64,000 nucleotides of DNA, taken from NCBI GenBank assembly GCA_963708795.1, contig CAVPUH010000008.1, positions 124,001 to 188,000 of the forward strand, given 5' to 3'. Shown here in pieces: positions 1 to 8,743 of the stretch (positions are counted from its first letter, which is position 1; every line of letters starts with the position of its first letter). The DNA comes from DAIQRJ01 sp963708795 (lineage in GTDB: Bacteria; Actinomycetota; Actinomycetes; Propionibacteriales; DAIQRJ01). The notes below the pieces were generated by a model. It ran no database searches, was not told where the DNA came from, and saw only the letters and a list, made by a program, of their open reading frames with translations. The position numbers and the translations under genes are program-made.

Positions 1-768
1 CCAGGGGAACAGCGCATCGTTGAGGCTGGAGTCGAGCGGGTGGCCGTGGTCGAACAGCTCCACGACGACGTGCTCGGCGCCGAACCAGCCGGTCAGCCGG
101 TCGAGCTCCCGCCGGGCTGCGGCGGTGCCGGTACCGCCGAGATTGCTCGTGAGAGCCTGCCGAACGGTTCCTTTGCGGCAGCCGGTGAGGATCGTCCAGT
201 ACCCGTCGGCGATGGCGGCGAGCTCCTCGAGGTCGTACCGGGGACGCCCCTTCTCGCCGCCTCGGAGCTGCCCGTCGGTGATGGCGCGCGCGAGCCGGTG
301 GTATCCCTCCTCCCCCTGTGCGAGGACGAGGAGGTGGCTGCCCTCGGGGTCGGCGACGCCGTTCTGTGGTGCGGTGAGGTCGAGGGAGAGTTCGGCCCCG
401 TAGACGGTGGCGATCTCGTACTCCTCCGCGGCGTCGGTCATCCGGACCACCCCGTAGAGGCCGTCGTGGTCGGTCAGGGCGAGGCCGTTGATCCCCAGCC
501 GGCAGGCTTCCTCGACGAGCGCCTCGGGCGAACTCGCCCCGTCGAGGAAGCTGAAGTGCGAGTGCATGTGCAGTTCGGCGTACGGCACCGTCGGACCGTC
601 GGGTCGCTGTGGCCGGTCCTCGGGTTCCGGGGCGTACTTGCCGCGCTTGCGCGACCAGGCCGGGCTGTCGCCGCCGTCGGAGCCGACCGGTGGGCCGTCG
701 GGTCGACGCCGATCCGACAGCGACCGTTCGAGCTCAGCCCACGGGATCGGCGGATTGTTCCACCCCAT
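1..768 (-). CDS. dnaE2: Error-prone DNA polymerase III alpha subunit DnaE2 (N-terminal part, runs off the window)
   Basis: The first 256 codons of a C-family polymerase. The start MGWNNPPIPWAELERSLS is characteristic of actinobacterial DnaE2. A PHP domain follows, with the HMHSHFSFLDGASSP motif near residue 70 and GINGLALTDHDG about 35 residues later. The gene is cut by the window edge. It lies about 100 bp downstream of imuB on the same strand, the order expected for the SOS mutasome, in which DnaE2 is the lesion-bypass polymerase recruited through ImuB. The ATG at 768 is chosen because the protein begins exactly as family members do. Confidence 0.93.
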   Translation of the reverse strand, partial: MGWNNPPIPWAELERSLSDRRRPDGPPVGSDGGDSPAWSRKRGKYAPEPEDRPQRPDGPTVPYAELHMHSHFSFLDGASSPEALVEEACRLGINGLALTDHDGLYGVVRMTDAAEEYEIATVYGAELSLDLTAPQNGVADPEGSHLLVLAQGEEGYHRLARAITDGQLRGGEKGRPRYDLEELAAIADGYWTILTGCRKGTVRQALTSNLGGTGTAAARRELDRLTGWFGAEHVVVELFDHGHPLDSSLNDALFPW

Positions 769-873
769 CGCCGGGTTCTCCTTTTCCTTCCCCTGTTCGT
801 GCTGGTGTTCGTGCTTGGTGTTCGTGCTCGCCTCGGGCCCTTGCCCGGTACCGACTTCTGGTGTCGTCAGCTG

Positions 874-2526
874 TCAGTCGTAGCGGGCCTCCACCCACCA
901 GGTGCCGTTCTCGACCAGCAACAACCAGGCCGAGCCTTCGACGTCGACGACCTGGAACCGGGCGACCTGTCGCGCGGCGTCGTCGTCCCACCACCGCTCC
1001 TCGACCGGCCAGGGACCTGCCCAGGCCTGGACCGGTCGGGGCGGCGCACCGTCCGGGGAGAACCGTGTGAGCGTGCCCGTCAGCACCCCGCGGTCGTTGA
1101 TGGCGATCGATTGACCGGTCTCCCCCAGGACGACGGCAGGACGGGCTTGGGCGTACACGGTGGCCGGCGCCGGCGGGGGCAGACTGCCGGGCCACGGCAG
1201 GTCGTACCGCTGGGCTGGGGTCGGCGGGTCGCCCCAGGGAACCCGGGTCTGCCGTTCGGCCGGGCTGCGTCCCCCGCTGACGACCGTGGAGACGACGGCG
1301 TCGTGCCCGAGCATGCTCTGCATCCGCGACATCGCCCGGTGGATGCGCTCGTCCGGGCCACCACCCCACAGCCCGTCCGCGTGGTCGCCGACCGAGGCGA
1401 TGTCGACGGGGACGAAGTGCACCCGGGTCACCGGCGCGGTCAGTGATCCGCCCGGCTCGTCCTGGCCGCCTTGGCCGCCCTGGCCGCCGCGGGCACCGTG
1501 GCCGCCCTTCGCCGGTGTGCGGCTGCGTACCGATCCCTGCAACTGCCAACGGACCCGATCGACGAGATCCACGGCGTCGAACCAGCGTGGGTGCAGCCAC
1601 TGACGTTCGTGCAGTTCGAGGGCGTCGCTGGTGACCTCGATCCGGACGGTGGTGCAGACCAGTCCCTGGGCGCTCAGCCCGGCGACGAACCGCTCCGCGG
1701 TGGCCCGCACGCTGAAGGCGACCGGGTCGACCTGCTCGAGGGGCGGTTCGAAGTCGATCCCGCACTCGAGTTCGGGAGCCGGCCGGCGCAGGGTCAACGG
1801 TCGGGTGTCGGAGCCGGTGGCCAGCCGGTGTGCGAGCAGACCGGGGCTGCCGAACCGGGCGAGGACGTCGGTGGCGCTCAGGCCGGCGAAGGAACCGAGG
1901 GTGCGCAGTCCGAGCCGCTTGAGGAGGCTGACGAGTTCGGGGTCGCCGAGGAGATCGACCGGGAGATCCCGCAGGAAGCGCGCGGATCTCCCGGTGGGCA
2001 CGATGACAGCGGTCTGGACCTCGGCCGACCTGGCTGCCTGCTCGGCGGCGAAGGCACCGTCGGCGACCCCGAACCGGCAGTCGGGGACGCCGAGTCCGAC
2101 CAGGTGCTCGGCGATCACCGCCGCCGCCTGCTCCTCCCCGCCGTAGTACCGGCTCGGACCCTTGGCCCGGACCACGCAGGTACCCGGCCGGACGATCGAG
2201 ACCCCGGGACTGATCTGGTCGACGGCGGCGACGATCGGCTCGAACGCCCGGGCGTCGGCCGGCTCGTCGTAGGTGAGGGCGACCAGGTCGGGGCACCGGG
2301 ACTGGGCCTCACGCAGCCGCATCCCCCGTCGCACCCCCTCGAGGCGCGCGGACGCGGTGGAGGCCAGGACCAGCCCCCGGTCGAACACCGCGGCCGGATC
2401 GTCGGCGGGGAGCTCGGCGGCGAACAGCGCGGCGTGCACCGGCCAGTCGGGACACCACACCACCAGGGCACGGGCGGCCGGCGACGACGCGCGTGACCGT
2501 GCCGGCGCACCGGCAGTGGCGACCAC
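874..2526 (-). CDS. imuB: ImuB, Y-family polymerase-like mutasome protein
   Basis: 550 residues. The N terminus reads ALVVWCPDWPVHAALFAAE where active Y-family polymerases carry the catalytic D-x-D/E element. ImuB proteins lack polymerase activity and instead bridge DnaE2, ImuA' and the beta clamp. The finger/palm region RPGTCVVRAKGPSRYYGG and the helix-hairpin-helix region (LLKRLGLRTLGSFAGLS) are present. The GTG start lies 1 bp after the imuA stop, so translation is probably coupled. Part of a LexA-controlled damage-induced mutagenesis operon with dnaE2 downstream. Confidence 0.93.
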   Translation of the reverse strand: MVATAGAPARSRASSPAARALVVWCPDWPVHAALFAAELPADDPAAVFDRGLVLASTASARLEGVRRGMRLREAQSRCPDLVALTYDEPADARAFEPIVAAVDQISPGVSIVRPGTCVVRAKGPSRYYGGEEQAAAVIAEHLVGLGVPDCRFGVADGAFAAEQAARSAEVQTAVIVPTGRSARFLRDLPVDLLGDPELVSLLKRLGLRTLGSFAGLSATDVLARFGSPGLLAHRLATGSDTRPLTLRRPAPELECGIDFEPPLEQVDPVAFSVRATAERFVAGLSAQGLVCTTVRIEVTSDALELHERQWLHPRWFDAVDLVDRVRWQLQGSVRSRTPAKGGHGARGGQGGQGGQDEPGGSLTAPVTRVHFVPVDIASVGDHADGLWGGGPDERIHRAMSRMQSMLGHDAVVSTVVSGGRSPAERQTRVPWGDPPTPAQRYDLPWPGSLPPPAPATVYAQARPAVVLGETGQSIAINDRGVLTGTLTRFSPDGAPPRPVQAWAGPWPVEERWWDDDAARQVARFQVVDVEGSAWLLLVENGTWWVEARYD

Positions 2527-2527
2527 G

Positions 2528-3274
2528 TCAACTCACCGCCCGGATGTCGGACCGGACCATGTCGGCCTGGATCGGGTCGATCGCACCAGCCGGCTCGACT
2601 GGCCGGACCTGCGCATCGGCACCCGGCAACCAGAGCCTGCCGGTACGCGCCTGCCCACCCCGGCTGTCGACGCTCACGGTGGCGATCCGGGCGCTGAGAT
2701 GGCCGAATCCGTCGCCGAGCCCGATCCAGGTGTTGTCGAGAATCGTCAAGCGGGCTTCGGCTTGTGGCCACGAACCCATCGCCAGCAGGGTCGATCCGCG
2801 CTGGCGCAACCGGGCGCTCAACCTGGCCGCCTCACCCTGGTGGACCGGACCCGGTGGTTTGACCAGCACGAGACCCAGGACGTCGATCATGGCCGCGGCG
2901 ACGGTGACCCAGCGATACCCGGGATCGGGGACGAACACCACCCTGGACAGATCGACCCCCAAGGCGGTCGCCGCCTCCGCCCCGAACTCCGGAGCTCCGA
3001 TCACCCCGCACCAGGTGCCGGCCGTGGACGGTCCGGCCAGCAACGCCATGGCCAGACTGGTGGACCCGACCGCATAGCTGGCACCAGGCCGCAGCCCACC
3101 GTGCGGCAGCAGATCGGCAAGGGCGGGCACCGTCTCGAGCGTGGGCGCCGAGTTCGCTCCCTCGACCTGACGGACTCGTTGCTGGAGGTCGCGCACCTTC
3201 TGCAGGAGGGCGACCTCCTCGGCGTTGCGCGGCCGTACCTCTGACCTCAGGTCGATGGCGGGAGCTGCGGTCAC
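2528..3274 (-). CDS. imuA: ImuA-type RecA-like mutasome protein
   Basis: 248 residues with the actinobacterial ImuA' layout: a short coiled N terminus (VALLQKVRDLQQRVRQVEG), then a RecA-like core. The P-loop position reads SYAVGSTSLAMALLAG and lacks the Walker A lysine. The GTG at 3274 is preferred over a longer in-frame start at 3349 because the LexA box (3285-3300) would otherwise sit inside the gene. First gene of the imuA-imuB-dnaE2 SOS operon. The exact start remains inferred, since no good Shine-Dalgarno sequence precedes it. Confidence 0.88.
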   Translation of the reverse strand: MTAAPAIDLRSEVRPRNAEEVALLQKVRDLQQRVRQVEGANSAPTLETVPALADLLPHGGLRPGASYAVGSTSLAMALLAGPSTAGTWCGVIGAPEFGAEAATALGVDLSRVVFVPDPGYRWVTVAAAMIDVLGLVLVKPPGPVHQGEAARLSARLRQRGSTLLAMGSWPQAEARLTILDNTWIGLGDGFGHLSARIATVSVDSRGGQARTGRLWLPGADAQVRPVEPAGAIDPIQADMVRSDIRAVS

Positions 3275-3284
3275 CCGTCCATGT

Positions 3285-3300
3285 TCGAATACTTGTTCGA
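3285..3300 (-). promoter_or_regulatory. LexA (SOS) box upstream of imuA
   Basis: TCGAATACTTGTTCGA matches the actinobacterial LexA consensus TCGAAC-N4-GTTCGA at all but one position. It lies 10 bp upstream of the proposed imuA GTG, so LexA repression of the mutasome operon is the expected control. The divergent DinB-like gene starts 90 bp away on the other side. Confidence 0.85.
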
Positions 3301-3389
3301 TTGTGTCAATGTGGTGCAGAACTCTCCCTGAAGCCCTTGCGCCCAGCAACCCGATGGCAACAGGTCCATCGATCGGTCAGGGTGGCCGC

Positions 3390-3893
3390 ATGCGAATCGA
3401 CGACACTCCGTCCACCTGGGACGAGCGGACCACCTTGCTGACGATGCTCGACTACACCCGCGACACCGTCCGGGCCAAGTGTGAGGGCATCGCCGAGCTG
3501 GACGCCCGTTCGGCCCCGCTGCCCGGCTCGCCGTTGACGTCGATCTCCGCTCTCGTCAGCCACGTCCGCTGGGTCGAGTACTCGTGGATCCAGACGACGT
3601 TCTTCGGCGAGGACGACCTCGGCCCGTGGACCGACGAGGACCCCGACCGTGAGTTGCGCATCGGCCCCGAGATCCCCCTGGCCGAACTCCTGAGCGACTA
3701 CGCCGAGCAGTCTGCCCGCTACCGCGCCCTCATCGACGGCCACGACCTCGACGAACGCGCCGTCCGCCCACTCAGCAACGGTGACCATCCGACCCTCCGC
3801 TGGATCCTGCTGCACCTGATCGAGGAGACTGCCCGGCACAACGGCCACATCGACCTCCTCCGCGAGATGGCCGACGGCGTCACCGGAACCTGA
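3390..3893 (+). CDS. DinB family protein (DUF664 type)
   Basis: 167 residues of a four-helix DinB/YfiT-like fold: TLLTMLDYTRDTVRAKCEGI, then HVRWVEYSWIQTTFFG and HLIEETARHNGHIDLLREM. These hold the three histidine-containing helices that bind metal in the superfamily. Actinobacterial members often act as thiol-dependent S-transferases, but the substrate here is unknown. The ATG at 3390 begins the conserved part; an earlier in-frame start at 3225 would overlap the imuA promoter. It is divergent from imuA and could share its LexA box, though the name DinB does not by itself imply SOS control. Confidence 0.85.
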   Translation: MRIDDTPSTWDERTTLLTMLDYTRDTVRAKCEGIAELDARSAPLPGSPLTSISALVSHVRWVEYSWIQTTFFGEDDLGPWTDEDPDRELRIGPEIPLAELLSDYAEQSARYRALIDGHDLDERAVRPLSNGDHPTLRWILLHLIEETARHNGHIDLLREMADGVTGT

Positions 3894-4102
3894 CCCGATC
3901 GGCCTCACGCCAGCGTCATGACGGACGTGGCCGAGGGACGCGGCACCCCCGGTGGCTCGGCGACCCCGGCCGTCGAACGCTCGGTGGTCCGTCCCCTCGC
4001 CGCTGAGCACGCACCGGACCGACCAACGACGAACGTGCCCGCTCTCGGACACGTCGGACGACCGGGGCGCCACAGGCGAACGGGCATTGCCACAATGCAC
4101 GC

Positions 4103-5116
4103 ATGACAAGCACCCCCGTCGCCGGACCCCGCGCCCGCGAGCGTCGAACGCTCGGTCACTCCGCTGTCCAGGTCAGCCGGCTGAGCCTCGGCACCGCCCC
4201 ACTCGGGGGCATGTACGAGCACGTGCCGGACGACGTGGCCACCGAGCTCATCGGCGGAGCCCTCGACGCCGGGCTGAACTACATCGACACTGCGCCGCAC
4301 TACGGCCGTGGCGTCGCCGAACAGCGACTGGCCACCGTCCTACCCGGGCGCGACCGCAGCACGTTCGTCCTGTCCTCGAAGGTCGGCCGACTCATCGTGG
4401 CGGTGGACGGCCCGGCCGACACGAGCGAGTTCCTCGATGCCGGCGCCACCGAGGCGGTCTTCGACTTCAGCGGTGACGGGGTCCGTCGGTCGATCGAGGA
4501 ATCGCTCGAGCGGCTGAAGCTCGACCGGATCGACGTCGCGCTCATCCACGACCCCGACGACCACGTCGATCAGGCGATCGACGAGGCCTACCCAGCGCTG
4601 CACGAGCTGCGTTCCCAGGGCGTGATCGGAGCCATCGGGTTGGGGATGAACCAGTCCGCGGTGCCGGCACGGTTCGTGCGCGAGACCGAGATCGACGCCG
4701 TGCTGCTGGCCGGCCGGTACACGCTGCTCGACCAGACCGGCCAGGCCGATCTGCTGCCGCTCGCTGCGGAGAAGGGCGTGAGCATCATCATCGGCGGCGT
4801 GTACAACTCCGGCATCCTGGCCGACCCGAACCCGGACGCGCGGTTCAACTACGCGGCGGCGCCCGAGCACCTCATCGAACGGGCGATCGCGATCAGGGAG
4901 GTGTGCGGGCGGCATGACGTAAGCCTTCCGGCCGTGGCCATCCAGTTCCCGCTGGCGCATCCGGCCGTGGCCACCGTCCTCACCGGATCCCGCACCCTGG
5001 CCGAACTCGGGACGAACCTCGAGGCGTTCGAGGTCGAGATCCCCCACGACCTGTGGGCCGACCTGGCCGAGACCGGGCTGCTGGTGGAGGCCGAGGCTCG
5101 ACTGCGCGCCGTCTGA
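4103..5116 (+). CDS. Aldo/keto reductase (L-fucose / D-threo-aldose dehydrogenase type)
   Basis: 337 residues forming a complete AKR (alpha/beta)8 barrel. LGTAPLGGMYEHV opens the barrel and NYIDTAPHYGRGVAE carries the conserved Asp-Tyr active-site pair. SSKVGRL holds the catalytic Lys and DVALIHDPDDH the family His. The length and the LxLGTAPLG start match D-threo-aldose 1-dehydrogenase (L-fucose dehydrogenase) homologues, which oxidise or reduce free sugars with NAD(P). No sugar operon surrounds it, so the substrate is inferred from family only. Confidence 0.88.
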   Translation: MTSTPVAGPRARERRTLGHSAVQVSRLSLGTAPLGGMYEHVPDDVATELIGGALDAGLNYIDTAPHYGRGVAEQRLATVLPGRDRSTFVLSSKVGRLIVAVDGPADTSEFLDAGATEAVFDFSGDGVRRSIEESLERLKLDRIDVALIHDPDDHVDQAIDEAYPALHELRSQGVIGAIGLGMNQSAVPARFVRETEIDAVLLAGRYTLLDQTGQADLLPLAAEKGVSIIIGGVYNSGILADPNPDARFNYAAAPEHLIERAIAIREVCGRHDVSLPAVAIQFPLAHPAVATVLTGSRTLAELGTNLEAFEVEIPHDLWADLAETGLLVEAEARLRAV

Positions 5117-5419
5117 CTACCCGTCCGAGGAGCCGTCGGCCTGCGCGGTCCGTCGGTCCCCGGGGCGACCATCGGCGTTCAGCGGGTCGTCGTCGGGACG
5201 AGCTGCGACCCGGCTCGTGCCCCATGGGAGGTCCCGCGCGGCACGCTCGGCCGCGAGCCTCGCCGACCGTCGCCGCCGCATCAACGCCACGAACGGGACC
5301 AGCCACGCCACCCACCCCACGACGGTGAGCAAGGTGAGCGGCCACCATCGGTCGTAGAAGGCCACGCACGTCAGCATGAAGAGGAAGTACGCGACGGTGA
5401 GCAACTGACGTCCGGTCAC
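5117..5419 (-). CDS. Small two-helix membrane protein
   Basis: 100 residues. Two hydrophobic segments (LLTVAYFLFMLTCVAFYD and LTLLTVVGWVAWLVPFVAL) are separated by a short RWWP turn and followed by a charged, basic then acidic, cytoplasmic tail. The GTG at 5419 has a perfect AGGAGG Shine-Dalgarno sequence six bases upstream. It is convergent with, and directly abuts, the aldo/keto reductase stop. I do not recognise the family. Confidence 0.75.
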   Translation of the reverse strand: MTGRQLLTVAYFLFMLTCVAFYDRWWPLTLLTVVGWVAWLVPFVALMRRRRSARLAAERAARDLPWGTSRVAARPDDDPLNADGRPGDRRTAQADGSSDG

Positions 5420-5584
5420 CGATGCCTCCTTGCCCTGAGGACGGTCTCCGAGTCTGCCACTGCACCCCGACGATCGACGGCACTGGAACGTCACGGTCGG
5501 GCAACGGTGGAAGACAACGGTGGCAGACGGCGGCGGCAGACAAAGGCGGCCGGACGGCATCGACGGGTGTGTGACCATGGCGCG

Positions 5585-6475
5585 GTGAGGATGCACGCCG
5601 ACCAGGTCGACATCGATGTCGGCACCGTCGCCCGGCTCGTGGCCGAGCAGTTCCCTCGCTGGCGGGACCTTCCGGTCCGTCCGGTTCCGTCGTACGGAAC
5701 CGTCAATGCACTCTTCCGGGTCGGCGACGAGGTCGTGGTCCGGTTCCCGTTGCAGCCCGGCCGCGAATCCGAGCGGCGCGCGGAACTCGTGTCCGAGCAG
5801 GACAACGCCCGCCGCCTGGCCGGCCACGTCGCCGTGGAGATCCCCGAACCACTCGCCCTTGGCGAACCCGGCGACGGGTACCCGGGATCGTGGGCCGCAT
5901 ACCGCTGGATTCCCGGTGAGACGGCGAACCCGGACGACCTGGTCAGCCCTGACCGCTTCGCCCGCGATCTCGCCGCCTTCGTCGGGGCACTTCGCGGTAT
6001 CGACACCGGCGGCCGCCAGTGGGACGGGACGAGCCGCGGTGGCCCGTTGAGCTCGAAGGACGAGGGCGTGCGCGATGCCCTGGCTGCCAGCACGAGTCTG
6101 GTCGACACGTCCCGGCTCACCACAGTCTGGGAGACCTGCCTCGCTGCTCCCGCCTACGCCGGCGCCCCGGTCTGGATACACGCGGATCTCATGCCGGGCA
6201 ACCTGTTGGTGCGCAACGGTCGGCTGGCCGCGGTGATCGACCTCGGGTCGCTGTGCGTCGGTGATCCGGCCGTCGACCTGATGCCGGCATGGTGCCTGTT
6301 CGACGCCGCCACAAGAGCCGCCTATCGGACGGCCCTCGACGTCGACGACCTGGCCTGGGAGCGCGGCCGCGGGTGGGCGATCGTCCAGGCGATCATCGCG
6401 TTGCCCTATTACGTCCACACGAACGCGGGGATGGCCGACACCGCTCGTCGCACGCTCGCGGCCGTGCTCGAATAG
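5585..6475 (+). CDS. Aminoglycoside phosphotransferase family kinase
   Basis: About 296 residues with an APH/choline-kinase fold: N-lobe VGDEVVVRFPLQPG, catalytic loop WIHADLMPGNLLV (Brenner motif HxDxxxxN) and metal-binding AVIDLGSLCVGDPAVDLMPAW. The C-terminal ERGRGWAIVQAI is typical of the actinobacterial subfamily. It is a paralogue of the frameshifted gene at 52898-53820 (RLVAEQFPRW versus RLVADQFPQW). The start is GTG 5585 or ATG 5591. Antibiotic resistance should not be assumed, because these kinases are abundant in soil actinobacteria and mostly uncharacterised. Confidence 0.85.
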   Translation: MRMHADQVDIDVGTVARLVAEQFPRWRDLPVRPVPSYGTVNALFRVGDEVVVRFPLQPGRESERRAELVSEQDNARRLAGHVAVEIPEPLALGEPGDGYPGSWAAYRWIPGETANPDDLVSPDRFARDLAAFVGALRGIDTGGRQWDGTSRGGPLSSKDEGVRDALAASTSLVDTSRLTTVWETCLAAPAYAGAPVWIHADLMPGNLLVRNGRLAAVIDLGSLCVGDPAVDLMPAWCLFDAATRAAYRTALDVDDLAWERGRGWAIVQAIIALPYYVHTNAGMADTARRTLAAVLE

Positions 6476-6499
6476 CCGCGGCCGCAGCGACCCGGCGGA

Positions 6500-6919
6500 T
6501 CAGCCGAGCGATTCGGGATGTGCCTGCAGCGGTGTGTGGTCGCCGACCAGCCACAGGTGCCCGAACGGGTCCATGAACGCACCCTGCCGGTGCGTTCCCC
6601 ACGGCATCTCATGATCGCGAACCGGGTCGAACGACCCGTCCGCTCCGGCAGCGACGGCGCGCGCGACGAAGGCGTCCGGGTCGTCGGTGAAGACTTCGAC
6701 GCGCACGCTGGTGGAACCGAGTTCGACCGGCGACGACCAACGGTTCTTGGCCGGCTCGCCGAGGAAGATCGGTGCGCCCTCGACGCTCATCCCGACGACC
6801 GATCCGAGGTCCCAGAGCACCTCCGCCCCCACCGCTTCCCGATACCACTCCTTGGCCGCCGGGGCGTCCAGAACCGCCAGCATCACCGAGATCACCAGGT
6901 CACGCCGCTCCGCTGCCAT
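6500..6919 (-). CDS. VOC family (glyoxalase/bleomycin-resistance-like) protein
   Basis: 139 residues of the PhnB-like VOC fold: VISVMLAVLDAPAAKEWYREAVGAEVLWDLG at the start, SVRVEVFTDDPDAFVARAVAAGA in the second half, ending in GAFMDPFGHLWLVGDH, the diagnostic VOC C terminus. Family members are metal-dependent dioxygenases, isomerases or drug-binding proteins; nothing in the context picks one. The start is ATG 6919, with GTG 6922 just upstream as the alternative (GGGAGA lies before both). Confidence 0.85.
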   Translation of the reverse strand: MAAERRDLVISVMLAVLDAPAAKEWYREAVGAEVLWDLGSVVGMSVEGAPIFLGEPAKNRWSSPVELGSTSVRVEVFTDDPDAFVARAVAAGADGSFDPVRDHEMPWGTHRQGAFMDPFGHLWLVGDHTPLQAHPESLG

Positions 6920-6965
6920 CACCGATCTCCCGCCCTCTTGCCTGATTGCGCCGAGGATGAATTCC

Positions 6966-7899
6966 TCAGGACACGGTGTCGTAGTCCTTTCGGAACACGA
7001 TGATCGTGCGTTCGACACTGAACCCGATCGATTCGTACAGGGCAAGGGCTGCGTCGCGATCGGAGTCCGTCTCGACGTACACGTCGCGAGCACCCTTGGC
7101 GTACATGCGGCGAACGCACTCGGCGGCCATGGCGCGACCCACCCCACTCCCACGGTGTCGGACGTCGACGCCCAGCGGCTCGAGCTGACCGGCCCGGCGA
7201 CCGCCGGGGCCGACGGCCGAGATCCATCCGACGCAGAAGCCCGCGAGCGTCCCGTCGGGTGCCGTGACGACCAGGTCGAGGTCGCCGTCGTAGGCCGGAT
7301 CCTCCAACACGGCACGCCGCCATCCCTCGGTCATGCGTCGCTGTCGAACACCAGGCGGTGGAGTTCGACGTACGCGGCCACCTCAGAGGTGCCACGGAGC
7401 GAGCGGATCGTGAAGCCGGGTGGGACTTCCGGCGATGCCGTGGCCGGCCCCGGCTGGTGCCGCATCAACACCATCGACCAGGGAGAGGACGCGGTCGCCC
7501 GCGACTCGAAGCCCGCGCGCTCGAGCGCGTCGATCGCGAGCCGATCGTCGGCGAACGCGAAGGCGAACCACATCGGACGACCGAGATGGGTTCCCGCCAC
7601 GGCCCGAGCTCGTTCGTCCACCCACGCCAGGACATCCGCCGCGACCGACGTCGACGCGTCGGGGTGCACGGCGAAATCGACGGACCAGAACGGTGTCTGC
7701 AGGCATGCCCACGCCTCCAGCTCGCCGGCCGGGGCCGTCCAGAACCTGGTCTGATCGCGCACCGACCATGCCCAGGAACACAGCGGTACGGGAGATCGAC
7801 GGTATGGACATGTCGGCTCGGCGACGCTGCCAGGAGACGACCGATTCGATCCCTGGTGGTCGTCGGATCATCCGCCCGCAGCTCCGAACGCCCTGCCAT
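6966..7899 (-). pseudogene. Tandem GNAT acetyltransferase, broken by two single-base frameshifts
   Basis: Reconstructed protein of about 310 residues. The start at 7899 has a GGGAGG Shine-Dalgarno sequence five bases upstream and reads through HVHTVDLPYRC. Reading then continues one frame away as SWAWSVRDQTRFWTAP (shift near 7785). It moves again near 7332, where VFDSDA-stop overlaps ATG-TEGWRRAV as ATGA. The C-terminal part carries the GNAT acetyl-CoA motif VDVRHRGSGVGRAMA and ALYESIGFSVERTI. Both breaks behave as one missing base. The alternative is two translationally coupled genes (7331-7762 and 6966-7334), but the first would lack its N terminus. Confidence 0.7.
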
Positions 7900-8005
7900 C
7901 GCGACCTCCCACCGTGCTGTGACGAGCCGCGCCGTTCGGTGTCGGTCTGCGCGTCACTAGGCTGGCGACCATCCTGGACCATCTGACCACCATGCGGAGG
8001 AATCC

Positions 8006-8734
8006 ATGCCGGAACCCACGATCGTCCTCGTCCACGGAGCGTGGGCGGATGCGTCGAGCTGGAACGCCGTCGCGTCCGATCTGCGCGGTCGAGGCCTGAC
8101 CGTCCTGGCTCCGCCGAACCTCCTCCGTGGCGTGGCCACCGACGCCGCGTACATCGCGTCGTTCGTGGCCCAGCGCACGACCGGTCCCGTGGTGCTGGTC
8201 GGTCACTCCTACGGCGGATTCGTGATCACCAACGCGGCCACCGGCGGCGGTGACGTGCAGGCCCTCGTCTACGTCGACGCGTTCGTTCCGGACGAGGGCG
8301 AGACTGTGTTCGCGATCCTCGGTGGTTCCGGCTCGGCACTCGATGTGCCCGATCCGACGACGGTGCTCGATCTCGTCGGCTACCCGGACGCACCGACGGG
8401 GGACCTCGAGGCCTTCTTGAAGCCGGACACCGTGCACCAGTCGTTCGCCCAGGACCTCGACGAGAACGACCGCTGGCTGATCGCCGAGACCCAACGGCCG
8501 ATCACGCTGCGCGCGAACACCACGCCGTCCACCAGCGCCGGGTGGAAGACGCTGCCCAGCTGGGCCGTTGTCGGCACCGAGGACCGTGTCATCCCACCCG
8601 ACACCCAACGACACATGGCCGAACGCGCGGGCGCGACCATCACCGACGTGGCGGGGTCGCACGTGTCGATGGTGTCCCACCCGGAGGTGACCGTCGACGC
8701 GATCCTGGCGGCCGTGGCAGCGATCGGCGACTGA
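8006..8734 (+). CDS. Alpha/beta hydrolase (esterase family)
   Basis: 242 residues. The oxyanion strand IVLVHGAWADASSW, the nucleophile elbow GHSYGG (Ser near residue 71), an acid in the GTEDRVIPP segment and a late His in GSHVSMVSHP give a complete catalytic triad. This layout matches small actinobacterial esterases related to the hydroxynitrile-lyase/pyrethroid-hydrolase branch. A GGAGG Shine-Dalgarno sequence precedes ATG 8006. Substrate unknown. Confidence 0.88.
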   Translation: MPEPTIVLVHGAWADASSWNAVASDLRGRGLTVLAPPNLLRGVATDAAYIASFVAQRTTGPVVLVGHSYGGFVITNAATGGGDVQALVYVDAFVPDEGETVFAILGGSGSALDVPDPTTVLDLVGYPDAPTGDLEAFLKPDTVHQSFAQDLDENDRWLIAETQRPITLRANTTPSTSAGWKTLPSWAVVGTEDRVIPPDTQRHMAERAGATITDVAGSHVSMVSHPEVTVDAILAAVAAIGD

Positions 8735-8743
8735 CCGCTGAGG

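Noticed and set aside
40..2496. Long plus-strand open frames opposite imuB and dnaE2.
   Set aside because: They are antisense shadows of high-GC genes, with no family similarity and Arg/Pro-rich composition; the minus-strand frames carry recognisable domains.
7000..8000. Programmed -1 frameshifting in the GNAT gene.
   Set aside because: No slippery heptamer (X-XXY-YYZ) or downstream pseudoknot is visible at either break.
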